A stretch of DNA of 57,704 nt from JACKFB01 sp041389525 (GTDB taxonomy: Bacteria > Myxococcota_A > UBA9042 > PHBI01 > JACKFB01): positions 1-57,704 of the forward strand of contig JAWKRR010000050.1 of the NCBI GenBank assembly GCA_041389525.1. Direction: 5' to 3'. Of the stretch, positions 42,483 through 50,973 are shown in pieces. Both the position numbers and the translations under genes were made by a program. The notes beneath the pieces are model-generated. The model ran no database searches and had not been told where the DNA came from. It saw only the letters and a program-made list of their open reading frames with translations. Numbering within the stretch: position 1 is the first letter of the stretch; each line of letters begins with the position of its first letter.

Positions 42483-44851
42483 GCGTCGAGCAGATCCCGC
42501 GCACCCCGCTGCACCGTTCGGCGCTGCACGACAGCGGCTACAAGCACACCAGCGGCGAGGCGATGTACGTCGACGACCTGCCGATGCCGCCGGGCACGCT
42601 CCACGCGCTGCCGGTCGGGTCCAGCGTGGCCCGCGGGCGTATCGTGGGCTGCGACGCCAGCGCCGCGCTCGCGATCCCGGGCGTCCGCGCCGTGTTCTTC
42701 GCCGCCGATATCCCAGGCCACAACCTGATCGGCCCCATCGTTCACGACGAGCCGCTGCTGGCGGACGGCGAGGTCTTCTTTCACGGGCAAGCCATCGCCG
42801 TGGTCGTCGCCGACACCATCGAGGCGTGTCGAGACGGGGTCGAGGCCGTGCGCGTCGACATCGAGCCGCTGCCGGCGATCTTGGACCTCGAGACCGCCAT
42901 CGAGCGCGAGTCCTGGCTCCTCGACCCCCACGTCATCGCGAAGGGCGACGCGCGGGCCGCCATGTCCAAGGCCGCCACGGTCATCCGCGGCGAGACGCGA
43001 AACGGGGCGCAGGACCACTTCTACCTGGAGACCCACGCGACCCTCGCGCTGCCGGAGGAGGACGGCTGCGTGCGGCTCTACTGCTCGACCCAGCACCCCA
43101 CCGAGGTCCAGCATCTGGTGGCCCACGTCCTCGATCTCGGGCGGAATCAGGTGGTCTGCGAGGTGCCGCGCATGGGCGGGGCCTTCGGCGGCAAAGAGTC
43201 CCAGGCCTCGAACTACGCCTGCATGGCGGCCCTGGCGGCGACCAAGATCGGCAAGCCGGTCAAGGTCTGGCTGGACCGCGACACCGACATGGCCCAGACG
43301 GGAAAGCGCCACCCCTTCTGGTCGCGCTACGAGGCGGGCTTCGACAGCCGCGGCCGCATCGTCGCCCTGGACGTGCACATCTACGCCGACGGCGGCTGGA
43401 GCATCGACCTCACCGGCCCCATCCTCGACCGCGCCCTCTTTCACATCGACAACGCCTACTTCATCGAGGCCCTGCGCTTCGAGGGGAGGGCCTGCAGGAC
43501 CAACCTGCCGTCGAACACGGCCTTCCGCGGCTTCGGCGGGCCCCAGGGCATGCTGGTGGTCGAGGACGCCATCAACCGCTACGCCGAGCGGATGAACCTG
43601 GACCCGGCCGTGGTGCGCCACCACAACTACTATGGGCCGGCGCCGCGGAACGTGACCCCCTACGGCCAGGAGGTCACCGACAACCGGCTGGAGCGCATCC
43701 ACCACGAGCTGACCGCCAGCGCCGACTACGCCAAGCGGCGCGACGCCATCGACGCGTTCAACGCCAGCTCGCATTTCACCAAGCGCGGCATCGGATTTCA
43801 GCCGGTGAAGTTCGGCATCTCGTTCACCAAGAGCATCCTGAACCAGGCGGGCGCGCTGATCCTGGTCTACGCCGACGGGACCGTGCAGCTCAATCACGGC
43901 GGGACCGAGATGGGCCAGGGCCTGCACACGAAGATGATGGCGGTCGCGGCCCACGAGCTTGGCGTGACCATGGCCAGCGTGCGGGCGATGCCGACCTCGA
44001 CCGAGAAGGTCCCGAACACGTCGGCGACGGCGGCCTCGAGCGGCGCGGACCTCAACGGCCAGGCGGTGAAGGCCGCGGCGTCGGAGATCCGCGAGCGCAT
44101 GCGCCCGGTGGCCGCGCGGCTGCTGGAGGTCGCTGAGGCCGACGTGCCGAAGATCCAGTTCGAGGCGGACTATGTGCGGCTGCCGGGCGGCAATCGCACC
44201 ACCTTCGCCGAGGTGGCCGAGGCCTGCTGGGTCGACCGAATCAGCCTGTCCGCGACTGGGTTTTATCGCACCCCAGGCGTCCACTACGACGCCACCCTGG
44301 GCCGCGGGCGGCCCTTCTACTACTACGCGTACGGCGCGGCGGTGACCGAGGTCGAGGTCTCGGGACTGACCGGCGAGCACCGGGTGCGGCGGGCGGACAT
44401 CCTGCACGACGTCGGCGCGTCGCTGGTGCCCAGCATCGACATCGGCCAGGTCGAGGGTGGCTACGTCCAGGGCCTGGGCTGGCTGACCATGGAAGAGGTC
44501 CTCTTCGCCGACGACGGCCGCGGCCTGACCACCGGCCCCTCGACCTACAAGATCCCGTCGGTAGGCGACGTGCCGGCCGACCTGCGCGTGAAGCTCTTGG
44601 AGCGGGCGCCCCAAGAGGGAGTCATCCACGGCAGCAAGGCCGTCGGCGAGCCGCCGCTGATGCTGGCCATCTCGGCAGTGACGGCCCTCCGACACGCCAT
44701 CGCGGCCTTCGGGCCCGTCGGCTACGAGGTCGACCTCGCCCCGCCCTGCACCCCCGAGGCCATCCTCCGCGCCATCGAGTCCCACCGAAACCGCGCGACC
44801 GGCCAAGCAGTCGGCGTCGCCCAAAAGGTCGCGGCGGCGCCGGAGCGATAG
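42479..44851 (+). CDS. xdhB: Xanthine dehydrogenase molybdopterin subunit
   Basis: 790 residues that bind the molybdenum cofactor and hydroxylate xanthine. Landmarks are GYKHTSGEAMYVDDLPMPPG, CSTQHPTEVQHLVAH, RMGGAFGGKESQAS, NTAFRGFGGPQGMLVVED, NHGGTEMGQGLHTKM and GSKAVGEPPLMLA with the catalytic Glu. Length fits XdhB (~780). The GTG at 42479 lies inside the xdhA stop (GTGA), with GGAGG upstream; the frame is open before it. It ends 21 bases before the convergent arsM. Confidence 0.95.
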   Translation: MSVEQIPRTPLHRSALHDSGYKHTSGEAMYVDDLPMPPGTLHALPVGSSVARGRIVGCDASAALAIPGVRAVFFAADIPGHNLIGPIVHDEPLLADGEVFFHGQAIAVVVADTIEACRDGVEAVRVDIEPLPAILDLETAIERESWLLDPHVIAKGDARAAMSKAATVIRGETRNGAQDHFYLETHATLALPEEDGCVRLYCSTQHPTEVQHLVAHVLDLGRNQVVCEVPRMGGAFGGKESQASNYACMAALAATKIGKPVKVWLDRDTDMAQTGKRHPFWSRYEAGFDSRGRIVALDVHIYADGGWSIDLTGPILDRALFHIDNAYFIEALRFEGRACRTNLPSNTAFRGFGGPQGMLVVEDAINRYAERMNLDPAVVRHHNYYGPAPRNVTPYGQEVTDNRLERIHHELTASADYAKRRDAIDAFNASSHFTKRGIGFQPVKFGISFTKSILNQAGALILVYADGTVQLNHGGTEMGQGLHTKMMAVAAHELGVTMASVRAMPTSTEKVPNTSATAASSGADLNGQAVKAAASEIRERMRPVAARLLEVAEADVPKIQFEADYVRLPGGNRTTFAEVAEACWVDRISLSATGFYRTPGVHYDATLGRGRPFYYYAYGAAVTEVEVSGLTGEHRVRRADILHDVGASLVPSIDIGQVEGGYVQGLGWLTMEEVLFADDGRGLTTGPSTYKIPSVGDVPADLRVKLLERAPQEGVIHGSKAVGEPPLMLAISAVTALRHAIAAFGPVGYEVDLAPPCTPEAILRAIESHRNRATGQAVGVAQKVAAAPER

Positions 44852-44872
44852 CCTGGCCGGTCCTCGCGTGCG

Positions 44873-45697
44873 TCAGCCGTCGCAGCAGGTCGGCTGGCAG
44901 CAGTCTTTGGCGTTCGGGTCGGGCTTGATGGCCTCGATGGTCGCCGACGCGACGTAGTTCTCCGCACCGCTGCCGGGGAACCAGCCGGCGATGAACTCGT
45001 GGCTCTTGGGGTTCACGTCGATCTTCACGCGCTCGAAGCCGGCCTCGGTGAGCATCGCGCGGAGCTCTTCGACGGGGGCTGCCGCGGCGACGCAGCCGGC
45101 CAGGGCCTCGAGGCTCTGCGCCAGGCTGTCGGGCAGGACCGCGGTCGCGACCACGTCGGAGATGGCGAGTCGGCCACCGGGGCTCAGCACGCGGAAGGCC
45201 TCGCGGAAGACCTGGGACTTGTCGGGCGACAGGTTGATGACGCAGTTGGACAGGATGACGTCCACGGTGTCGTTCTCGACGGGGAGGTGCTCGATCTCGC
45301 CAAGCCGGAACTCGACGTTTGCGGCCTTCATCGCCCGCGCGTTGTCCCGCGCCTTGCTCAGCATCGACGGGGTCATGTCCACGCCGATGACGCGGCCCTT
45401 TGCGCCGACCTGACGCGCCGCGAGGAACGAGTCGAAGCCGGCGCCGCTGCCCAGGTCCAGCACGGTCTCGCCGGGCTTCAGCGCGGCGATGGCCTGCGGG
45501 TTGCCGCAGCCGAGGCCCAGGTTCGCGTCGGGCGCCGCCGCCAGCTCCTCTTCCGTGTAGCCCAGGGCCAGCGAGGCCTCGGGGCTGGGGCCGCAGCAGC
45601 CCGGCGTCGGACCGCAGGAGCCCGGCGCCGCCTTCACCACCGCGTCGTAGTGAACTCGGACCGCGTCGCGCACATCGTCTTTGCTCTGCTCGTTCAT
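44873..45697 (-). CDS. arsM: Arsenite S-adenosylmethyltransferase
   Basis: 274 residues; methylates As(III) with SAM, giving volatile or less toxic methylarsenicals. The SAM fold is clear: GETVLDLGSGAGFDSFLAAR, VIGVDMTPSMLSKARDNA and ISDVVATAVLPDSL. Conserved arsenic-binding Cys stand in SNCVINLSPDK and ALAGCVAAA, with an early Cys group (SCGPTPGCCGPSPE). A Cys-rich tail (CCQPTCCDG) may help capture As(III). GGAGATG precedes the ATG. It lies downstream of arsR on the same strand, 57 bases apart, with an operator-like site between them. Confidence 0.93.
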   Translation of the reverse strand: MNEQSKDDVRDAVRVHYDAVVKAAPGSCGPTPGCCGPSPEASLALGYTEEELAAAPDANLGLGCGNPQAIAALKPGETVLDLGSGAGFDSFLAARQVGAKGRVIGVDMTPSMLSKARDNARAMKAANVEFRLGEIEHLPVENDTVDVILSNCVINLSPDKSQVFREAFRVLSPGGRLAISDVVATAVLPDSLAQSLEALAGCVAAAAPVEELRAMLTEAGFERVKIDVNPKSHEFIAGWFPGSGAENYVASATIEAIKPDPNAKDCCQPTCCDG

Positions 45698-45713
45698 GAC
45701 TGCATCTCCGTAA

Positions 45714-45729
45714 ATCGCTAGTTAACGAT
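45714..45729 (-). promoter_or_regulatory. ArsR operator-like site upstream of arsM
   Basis: Read on the minus strand, ATCGTTAACTAGCGAT, 16 bases before the arsM ATG. It matches the arsR-start site at 46107-46122 at 13 of 16 positions (ATCGTTAA, one base, T, two bases, CGAT). Its location between arsR and arsM suggests a second, internal control point. Confidence 0.55.
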
Positions 45730-45754
45730 TCGATTTCGCACTACCAGGGGGCGC

Positions 45755-46108
45755 CTAGAGCGCCCCCACCAACGCCTTGAGCCGCCGCAACGCGCGGGGC
45801 TCGATGCAATAACAGACACGCGGGCCGTCGATCTCGCCCTGGATGAGGCCGGCGTCCTTCAGCACTTTGAGGTGCTGCGACACGGTGGACTGGGCCACCG
45901 GCAGCTCCTCGACGAGCTCGCCGCACACGCAGCGGTTCTTCTGGACCAGCAGGCGCAGGATCCGCACACGCAGCGGGTGGCCCACCGCCTTCGCGAAGGT
46001 CGCCAGCTCGAGATCGGCCTCGGGACCCTCGACAGGACGCAGGTCGTGCTGCTTTCCCGGGGGAACGCAGCAGCTGGAGGCGGGTTCGGATGGCTTGGCT
46101 TGATTCAT
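45755..46108 (-). CDS. arsR: ArsR-family metalloregulator
   Basis: 117-residue winged-helix repressor that releases DNA on As(III)/Sb(III) binding. The DNA-binding helices match LKVLKDAGLIQGEIDGPRVC and AQSTVSQHLK. The metal motif is CVCGELVEEL at the start of the recognition region, and extra Cys pairs lie at the N-terminus (ASSCCVPPGK) and CYC near the end. Length is typical. The likely promoter overlaps its start, where a palindromic operator-like site covers the ATG. Controls arsM downstream and probably itself. Confidence 0.93.
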   Translation of the reverse strand: MNQAKPSEPASSCCVPPGKQHDLRPVEGPEADLELATFAKAVGHPLRVRILRLLVQKNRCVCGELVEELPVAQSTVSQHLKVLKDAGLIQGEIDGPRVCYCIEPRALRRLKALVGAL

Positions 46109-46122
46109 CGTTAAATGACGAT
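46107..46122. promoter_or_regulatory. ArsR operator-like site at arsR start
   Basis: ATCGTTAAATGACGAT has inverted arms ATCGT/ACGAT. It covers the first bases of the arsR ATG and the sequence just upstream, as expected for an autoregulatory site. It is matched by the site at 45714-45729. Confidence 0.6.
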
Positions 46123-46261
46123 AGGCGTGGAGGCTACCCCTGTCAAGGCCGGCGGTGAATTGGCGAGCGTGGAGGCGTGTAAGGTCTGGCGCAGCGGCGC
46201 CATAGACCTCTCGGAGACCCCGCGTCAGGGGTTCTGCCCCACGCTAGAGGAGGCCCTTGTG

Positions 46262-46744
46262 ATGACCCAAGTAGGACAGCCAGCCCTCGCTTGCCGCCCC
46301 CGCCCCCGCTCGCGCTCCCGGCGAACGCGGCTGAGCCGCCGCGGGCCGCCGGAGACGCCTTTCATCGGCGGGCCGAGCCGCACCCAAGTCGACGCCTGGG
46401 ACCCCGCGCAGACGGCGCCGGCGGGCTACGAGGCCTGCGTGCGAACGCTGCAGGACTTCCGCCGGGTCCTGCTGGACGCCGCCCAGGGCAACGCCGGCGT
46501 CACCGAGGTGCTCTTCGCGACCGAGAACCTCGAGTGGACGCTGGACGCCAGCCGCGCGTGGGGCGCGGACCGACTCGAGGGGGTACGCCGCCGCGTCGAG
46601 GCCGCCCGCTGCGACCTCGCCGCCTACGTCGCCCGCGAGACCGAGGCCCTCCCGGTGATGGTGCGCCTGCGCCTGCTCGCGCGGACACATTTCCTGCGCG
46701 AGTGCTCCCTCTACCTCCACGCCGAGGTGGAGCTAGCCGCGTAG
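46262..46744 (+). CDS. Hypothetical protein
   Basis: 160 residues, no family recognised. The N-terminal ~45 residues are rich in Arg/Pro/Ser; residues ~50-160 are predicted mostly helical, with AGYEACVRTLQDFRRVLLDA and VEAARCDLAAYVARETEA and no clear signal peptide or membrane segment. GAGGAGG lies 9 bases before the ATG at 46262; a GTG at 46259 is also possible. It faces uraH across 23 bases and is preceded by the arsR promoter region. The Arg-rich start could mean the true start is further in. Codon bias looks like its neighbours. Confidence 0.6.
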   Translation: MTQVGQPALACRPRPRSRSRRTRLSRRGPPETPFIGGPSRTQVDAWDPAQTAPAGYEACVRTLQDFRRVLLDAAQGNAGVTEVLFATENLEWTLDASRAWGADRLEGVRRRVEAARCDLAAYVARETEALPVMVRLRLLARTHFLRECSLYLHAEVELAA

Positions 46745-46767
46745 ACCGCCCCGCGCGAGCCCGCGGC

Positions 46768-47109
46768 TCAGCTTCCGCGGTACGTCGAGTAGCCGAAGGG
46801 GCTGAGCAGCAGGGGCACGTGGTGGTGGCGCTCGGGCTCGGTGACCTCGAAGAGGACGGTGACCTCGGGGTAGAAGCTCCGCTCGCCGCGGGCGGCGAAC
46901 CAGGCGCCGGTGTCGAAGACCATGCGGTAGACGCCGACCTTGAGCGCGCCGGGGGCGACCAGGTCCGGCGCGCGGCCGTCGGCGTTGGTGGTCGCGCTGG
47001 CCATGACCGTGAAGGCGCCGGCGGCGTCGCGGGCCTCCAGCCGCAGCGCGAGGCCGCTGGCGGGCAGGCCCCGGGCGGTGTCGAGGACGTGGGTGGTCAG
47101 TGGGCTCAT
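46768..47109 (-). CDS. uraH: 5-hydroxyisourate hydrolase
   Basis: 113-residue transthyretin-like enzyme that opens 5-hydroxyisourate, the unstable product of urate oxidation, to OHCU. It starts with LTTHVLDTARGLPASGLAL (catalytic His near residue 7) and ends with the family signature YSTYRGS; HHHVPLLLSPFGY and FDTGAWFAARG also match. The ATG at 47109 overlaps the stop of the allB-uraD gene (ATGA). It acts directly upstream of the OHCU decarboxylase domain of its neighbour. Confidence 0.95.
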   Translation of the reverse strand: MSPLTTHVLDTARGLPASGLALRLEARDAAGAFTVMASATTNADGRAPDLVAPGALKVGVYRMVFDTGAWFAARGERSFYPEVTVLFEVTEPERHHHVPLLLSPFGYSTYRGS

Positions 47110-48980
47110 GGGCACAGTTTCTCCAGTCGGATCCTGGTGATTTTGGCCTGTTCGGCGGCGGCGTTCGCCAGCTCGGTGGCCGCGTCGTTGGGCAGCCGCG
47201 CCTGTAGCGCCGCCAGCATCTCCTCGGCCGATTTCCCGGTCGCGCAGATGAGGAACACGAAGCCGAAGCGCTCGCGGTAGGCGCGGTTTTTGGTCGCCAG
47301 CGCGACCAGCGTCTGCTCCGACGCGCCCGAGACCCCCGACTGCTCGCCGGCCGACCAGGTGCTGGTCGCCGCGAAGCGCTCGCGCAGGCTCTCGAGGCTG
47401 CTGCCGATCTCCGGGTGGTGGCTGAAGGCTTCGCGCCAGTCGTCGGGACCCAGCCGCGACCAGACGGCGTCGGCCGCAGCGAAGAGCGCCCCGTCATCCG
47501 CGTAGGGCAAACCGGCCGCCAGCGCCTGAGCAAACGCGCGGCTGCCGCAGCAGCGGTGAATCGCCGCCTCGGCCTCCGCCCCCAGGGCGTCCAGCTGCCT
47601 GGCGATGCGCGCGCTCACCGGCCCGCCGTCCATCCGGCCGAGCAGGGTCTGCCCGCGCGGCGTGCCCACCGTCGCGCCGTCGTCGTGGACGACCTCGCCC
47701 CGCAGCCAGGTGGTGACCACGCGCCCGGAGATCTCGGCACCCGCGTAGGGCGTGACCTTGTGGCGGTGCAGCAGGCTGGCCGCGTCCACGCGCCCTACGG
47801 CGTCCGGGTCGAAGGCGACGAGATCGGCGTCCAGCCCCACGGCGATGCGGCCTTTTCGGGGCGCCAGGCCGGCGATGCGCGCGGGCGTCTCGGCCATCCA
47901 GCGGGCGATATCGGTCAGCGCGAACCCGCGCCGCCGGGCCTCGGTCCACACGGTGCGCAAGCCCAGCTGCAGCGACGCGATGCCGCCCCAGGCCGCCTCG
48001 AAGTCGCCCGAGTCCAGGTGCTTGAGCGCGGGCGTACACGGCGAATGATCCGATACCACCTGGTCAATCACGCCATCCCGCAGCCCCTGCCACAGCGCGT
48101 CGCGGTTGTCGGACTCGCGGATCGGCGGCGCGCACTTCCACGTCGTGTCGCCGGGCGGGACCTCCTCGCTGGCCAGACACAGGTAGTGCGGGCAGGTCTC
48201 GACGGTGACCGGCAGGCCCTCGGCGCGCGCCGAGGCCAGCAACGGCAGCGCCGTCGCCGACGACAGATGCACGATGTGCACCGGGCAGCCCGTCTCGCGG
48301 CACAGGGCGATCAGCAGCGCGATGGCCGCGTCCTCGTAGATCTTGGGCCGCGAGCGCAGCCAGTGCTCGTAGTCGGCCGCGCTGAAGCCGGCCAGCGCCT
48401 CGGGGTCGACGCCCAGCTCGAGCTCAGCGTGAGCCAGCAGCGGCGCCCCGGCCTCGCGCAGCGCGGGCATCGCCAGGCGCAGGTCCGCCTCGGTGGAGTT
48501 CGGGAAGTCGTCGATGCCCGAGTGGCACAGGAACGCCTTCGCGCCGAGCGCTCCTGCATCGATCAACCGCCCGAGATCGGCGGCGTTCCCTGGGACCACC
48601 CCACCCCAGAAGCCGCAGTCCACGAAGAGCTGGCCCTCGCAGGCCGCCAGCTTCTCCGCCAAGGCCGCCGCGCTGGTGGTCACCGGGATGCAGTTGAGCG
48701 GCATGTCCACCAGGGTCGTGATGCCGCCCACCGCGGCCGCGCGCGTCGCCGTCGCGAAGCCCTCCCACTCGGTGCGGCCGGGCTCGTTGAGGTGGACGTG
48801 GCCGTCGACCAGCCCGGGCAGCAGCCACAGCTCGCCCAGGTCGCGCGTGATTTCGCCAGCAAACGCCTGGCGATTCGAGACCGCGACGATGCGCCCGTCG
48901 GCGATCGACACGACGCCGTCGACCACCCCGGCGGGGGTCACGACGTGCCGACTCGCCAGGGTCTGGACGCCCCCGCTCAC
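47106..48980 (-). CDS. Fused allantoinase and OHCU decarboxylase
   Basis: 624-residue bifunctional protein. Residues ~1-450 are an AllB-type amidohydrolase: DGHVHLNEPGRTEWEGF (HxH metal pair), GAKAFLCHSG (carboxylated Lys), AHAELELG, VHIVHLSSA and VVSDHSPC (Asp); CAPPIRESDNRDALW is typical. Residues ~455-624 are an OHCU decarboxylase (UraD): FSHHPEIGSSLESLRERFAA with catalytic His, WSAGEQSGV with Glu, ALATKNRAYRERFGFVFLIC and LPNDAATELANAAAEQAKIT. No stop or break is seen between them. The GTG at 48980 overlaps the preceding stop (GTGA). The enzymes catalyse successive steps, OHCU to (S)-allantoin to allantoate. The usual order in the pathway is reversed in the chain. Confidence 0.93.
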   Translation of the reverse strand: MSGGVQTLASRHVVTPAGVVDGVVSIADGRIVAVSNRQAFAGEITRDLGELWLLPGLVDGHVHLNEPGRTEWEGFATATRAAAVGGITTLVDMPLNCIPVTTSAAALAEKLAACEGQLFVDCGFWGGVVPGNAADLGRLIDAGALGAKAFLCHSGIDDFPNSTEADLRLAMPALREAGAPLLAHAELELGVDPEALAGFSAADYEHWLRSRPKIYEDAAIALLIALCRETGCPVHIVHLSSATALPLLASARAEGLPVTVETCPHYLCLASEEVPPGDTTWKCAPPIRESDNRDALWQGLRDGVIDQVVSDHSPCTPALKHLDSGDFEAAWGGIASLQLGLRTVWTEARRRGFALTDIARWMAETPARIAGLAPRKGRIAVGLDADLVAFDPDAVGRVDAASLLHRHKVTPYAGAEISGRVVTTWLRGEVVHDDGATVGTPRGQTLLGRMDGGPVSARIARQLDALGAEAEAAIHRCCGSRAFAQALAAGLPYADDGALFAAADAVWSRLGPDDWREAFSHHPEIGSSLESLRERFAATSTWSAGEQSGVSGASEQTLVALATKNRAYRERFGFVFLICATGKSAEEMLAALQARLPNDAATELANAAAEQAKITRIRLEKLCP

Positions 48981-49642
48981 TCGCTGAGGTGTTCGTTGAG
49001 GAAGGCCATCGCCCGCTTCCACGCCGTCTTGGCGGCCGCGGCGTTGTGCACCTCGGGCCGCGCCTCGTTCATGAAGGCGTGGTCGGCGTCGTAGCTGTAG
49101 ACCTCGTAGTCCACCTCGCCGGCGTCCAGGCGGGACTTCAGCGCGTCGACGGCCTCGGGGGTGCACCAGCCGTCCTTCGTCGCGAAGTGTCCCTGAAACG
49201 GCACCCGGATCTCGGCCGCGTCCGCCACCGAGGCCGGCGGGATGCCGTAGAAGCAGACCGCCGCCGCCAGCCCGGGCACCTGGATGCCGCTGAGGATGGT
49301 CAGGGCGCCGCCCATGCAGAAGCCCATGACGCCGACCTGCTGGTCCTTCTTGCCCATCAGCGCCACAGCGCCCGCGATGTCGCCGCGCACGGCGGCCGCC
49401 CAGTCGAGGCTGTCCATGAGGTGGGAGGCCTCCGCGGCGTCGCCGGCCAGCTTCCCGCGAAAAAGATCAGGCACCAGCGCGCGAAAACCGGCCTTGGCGA
49501 CACGGTCGGCGACCCCCTTGATCTGGTCGTTCAGTCCCCACCACTCCTGAATCACGACCACGGCCGGACCGGACTTGGGCCCGGCCAGCCACGCCGGCGC
49601 CGTGCCACCCGACGGCAACGGGACCTCGATCATCGCGCCCAT
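48977..49642 (-). CDS. Dienelactone hydrolase-family protein
   Basis: 221-residue alpha/beta-hydrolase with Cys nucleophile GFCMGGALTIL, catalytic Asp in FATKDGWCTPE and His in YDADHAFMNE; the N-terminus VVVIQEWWGLNDQIKGVADR is the classical DLH signature. DLH enzymes open lactones of chloroaromatic pathways, but many family members have other substrates, and no aromatic-ring gene is near. The ATG at 49642 is chosen because AGGAGG lies upstream; it overlaps the stop of the upstream gene by one base. It also overlaps allB-uraD, which places it in the ureide operon. Confidence 0.9.
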   Translation of the reverse strand: MGAMIEVPLPSGGTAPAWLAGPKSGPAVVVIQEWWGLNDQIKGVADRVAKAGFRALVPDLFRGKLAGDAAEASHLMDSLDWAAAVRGDIAGAVALMGKKDQQVGVMGFCMGGALTILSGIQVPGLAAAVCFYGIPPASVADAAEIRVPFQGHFATKDGWCTPEAVDALKSRLDAGEVDYEVYSYDADHAFMNEARPEVHNAAAAKTAWKRAMAFLNEHLSE

Positions 49643-50973
49643 CACGACCTCCTCGCTGCGAGCTCGGCGATCACGTCGTCGAGCCAGGGTTCGGCCGCAT
49701 CCCGCTCGGCCCGCGCAGTCCGGACCAGTCGCAGATTGTCGGCAGTTGACTCAGGCTCCCACGGCTCGCGGGCGACCGCCAGGGCAGCGCGGAGATGGCG
49801 GCGGGCGGCGGCCTCGTCGCGGGCCAGCACCGCGAGCTCGAGCAGCGTGGCGTGGTCCCAGTAGTCCGGGTCCTGGCCGTCGAGCCGGCGATCGACGGCG
49901 TAGCGAACCACGGGCAGCAGCGCGTCCCGGCGGGTCAGCGAGGCGGGCGCGCCCTGGATGTCGAGCAGGGTGAGGGCGTTGATGCCGGGGTAGGCGTCGC
50001 GCCAGTCGGCCTCGAAGCCCCGGAGGTAGGCGGCGATGGCGCGTTCCAGGTGGGCGGCGGCGGCGGCGGGGTCGGAGGTGAGGGCCTCGCGCCACCGATC
50101 TTTATGGACGCGGCCGAGCAGCCCGCAGGTCTCCGAGCTTGGCCCGTGCTCGGCGAGGACGGCGCCCAAGAGCTCCGCGGCGGCGGCGCGCTCGCCCCGG
50201 CGGTTGAGGGCGAACGCGCGCTGCTCGCGCACCAGCACGGTCCGCTGGAGGACCGGCGGCATCGCGTCGCAAAGCGCCACCACCGCGTCCCAATCGGAGG
50301 TCGCGCGATAGCTCAGCATCAGGTCGATCAGCGCGCCCGCCTCGACGTCTTCGAGGGCGCCGAGGGAGGCTTCGATGCGGTGCAGCGCCGCGCTGTCGCT
50401 CTGGCTGCGGGCGGCGGCGAGCCGGCGGCGGAGGTCGGGCGCGTAGTCCACGCGATCTCGGAACTCGTCGGTCTTCAGGCGGGCGATCGCCGGGCCACCG
50501 CCGCCGACCAGCGAGCCCACGAGGCCCGCGTCGCTGGCTTGAGGGCCGGGCGAGCCGGCGAGCGCTCCGAGGCGGTCGGCGAGCGCTGGGCCAAGCTGAG
50601 CAAGGCCCGCGTCGTCGTGGGCGTAGCGAAGTGCCGGCGCGAGGGCGGGGTTCAGCGGCGCGGGGTGGCCTTCGGCGAGCAGACAGACCGTCGCGTCGGG
50701 GCGCAGCCCGTGGCGCACCCCGAGCGCGTAGACGAGGTCGGCAGAGGCGTGGGTGAGGTCGGCGACCACGCGGTCGCTGAGCACGACGCGCTCGAAGAGC
50801 GGCCGGCCCAGCGGCGTGCGGAGGCTGGCGGCGTCCTCGCGGAGGGCCTTCAACCCGGCCGCGGCGAGGCCCGGCGCGATGCCGCGCCCGAACACGCGCT
50901 CGAGGTCCGCGGCCTCGCCCGGGTCGCCCGACGGCGTCAGCACGAGGCAGATGGATCCTGGCGAAACGGCCAC
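49642..50973 (-). CDS. Deoxyribosyltransferase-like plus TRAFs-binding-type protein
   Basis: 443 residues. The N-terminal ~110 residues resemble the nucleotide-deoxyribosyltransferase/TIR-like domain often called a bacterial effector or sensor domain: SICLVLTPSGDPGEAADLER, RPLFERVVLSDRVVADLTHA and ADLVYALGVRHGLRP. The C-terminal ~250 residues look like the MAP3K TRAFs-binding (DUF4071) fold: LGRVHKDRWREALT, YLRGFEADWRDAYPGINALT, YWDHATLLELAVLARDEAAA and TADNLRLVR. The start is GTG with GGAGAG upstream. It is the first gene of an overlapping four-gene minus-strand operon for ureide breakdown. Whether the N-terminal domain binds or cleaves a nucleoside is not known. Confidence 0.8.
   Translation of the reverse strand: MAVSPGSICLVLTPSGDPGEAADLERVFGRGIAPGLAAAGLKALREDAASLRTPLGRPLFERVVLSDRVVADLTHASADLVYALGVRHGLRPDATVCLLAEGHPAPLNPALAPALRYAHDDAGLAQLGPALADRLGALAGSPGPQASDAGLVGSLVGGGGPAIARLKTDEFRDRVDYAPDLRRRLAAARSQSDSAALHRIEASLGALEDVEAGALIDLMLSYRATSDWDAVVALCDAMPPVLQRTVLVREQRAFALNRRGERAAAAELLGAVLAEHGPSSETCGLLGRVHKDRWREALTSDPAAAAAHLERAIAAYLRGFEADWRDAYPGINALTLLDIQGAPASLTRRDALLPVVRYAVDRRLDGQDPDYWDHATLLELAVLARDEAAARRHLRAALAVAREPWEPESTADNLRLVRTARAERDAAEPWLDDVIAELAARRS

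Noticed and set aside
42401..44824. 807-codon minus-strand frame opposite xdhB
   Set aside because: The plus strand carries intact molybdopterin motifs; the antisense product is low-complexity shadow sequence.
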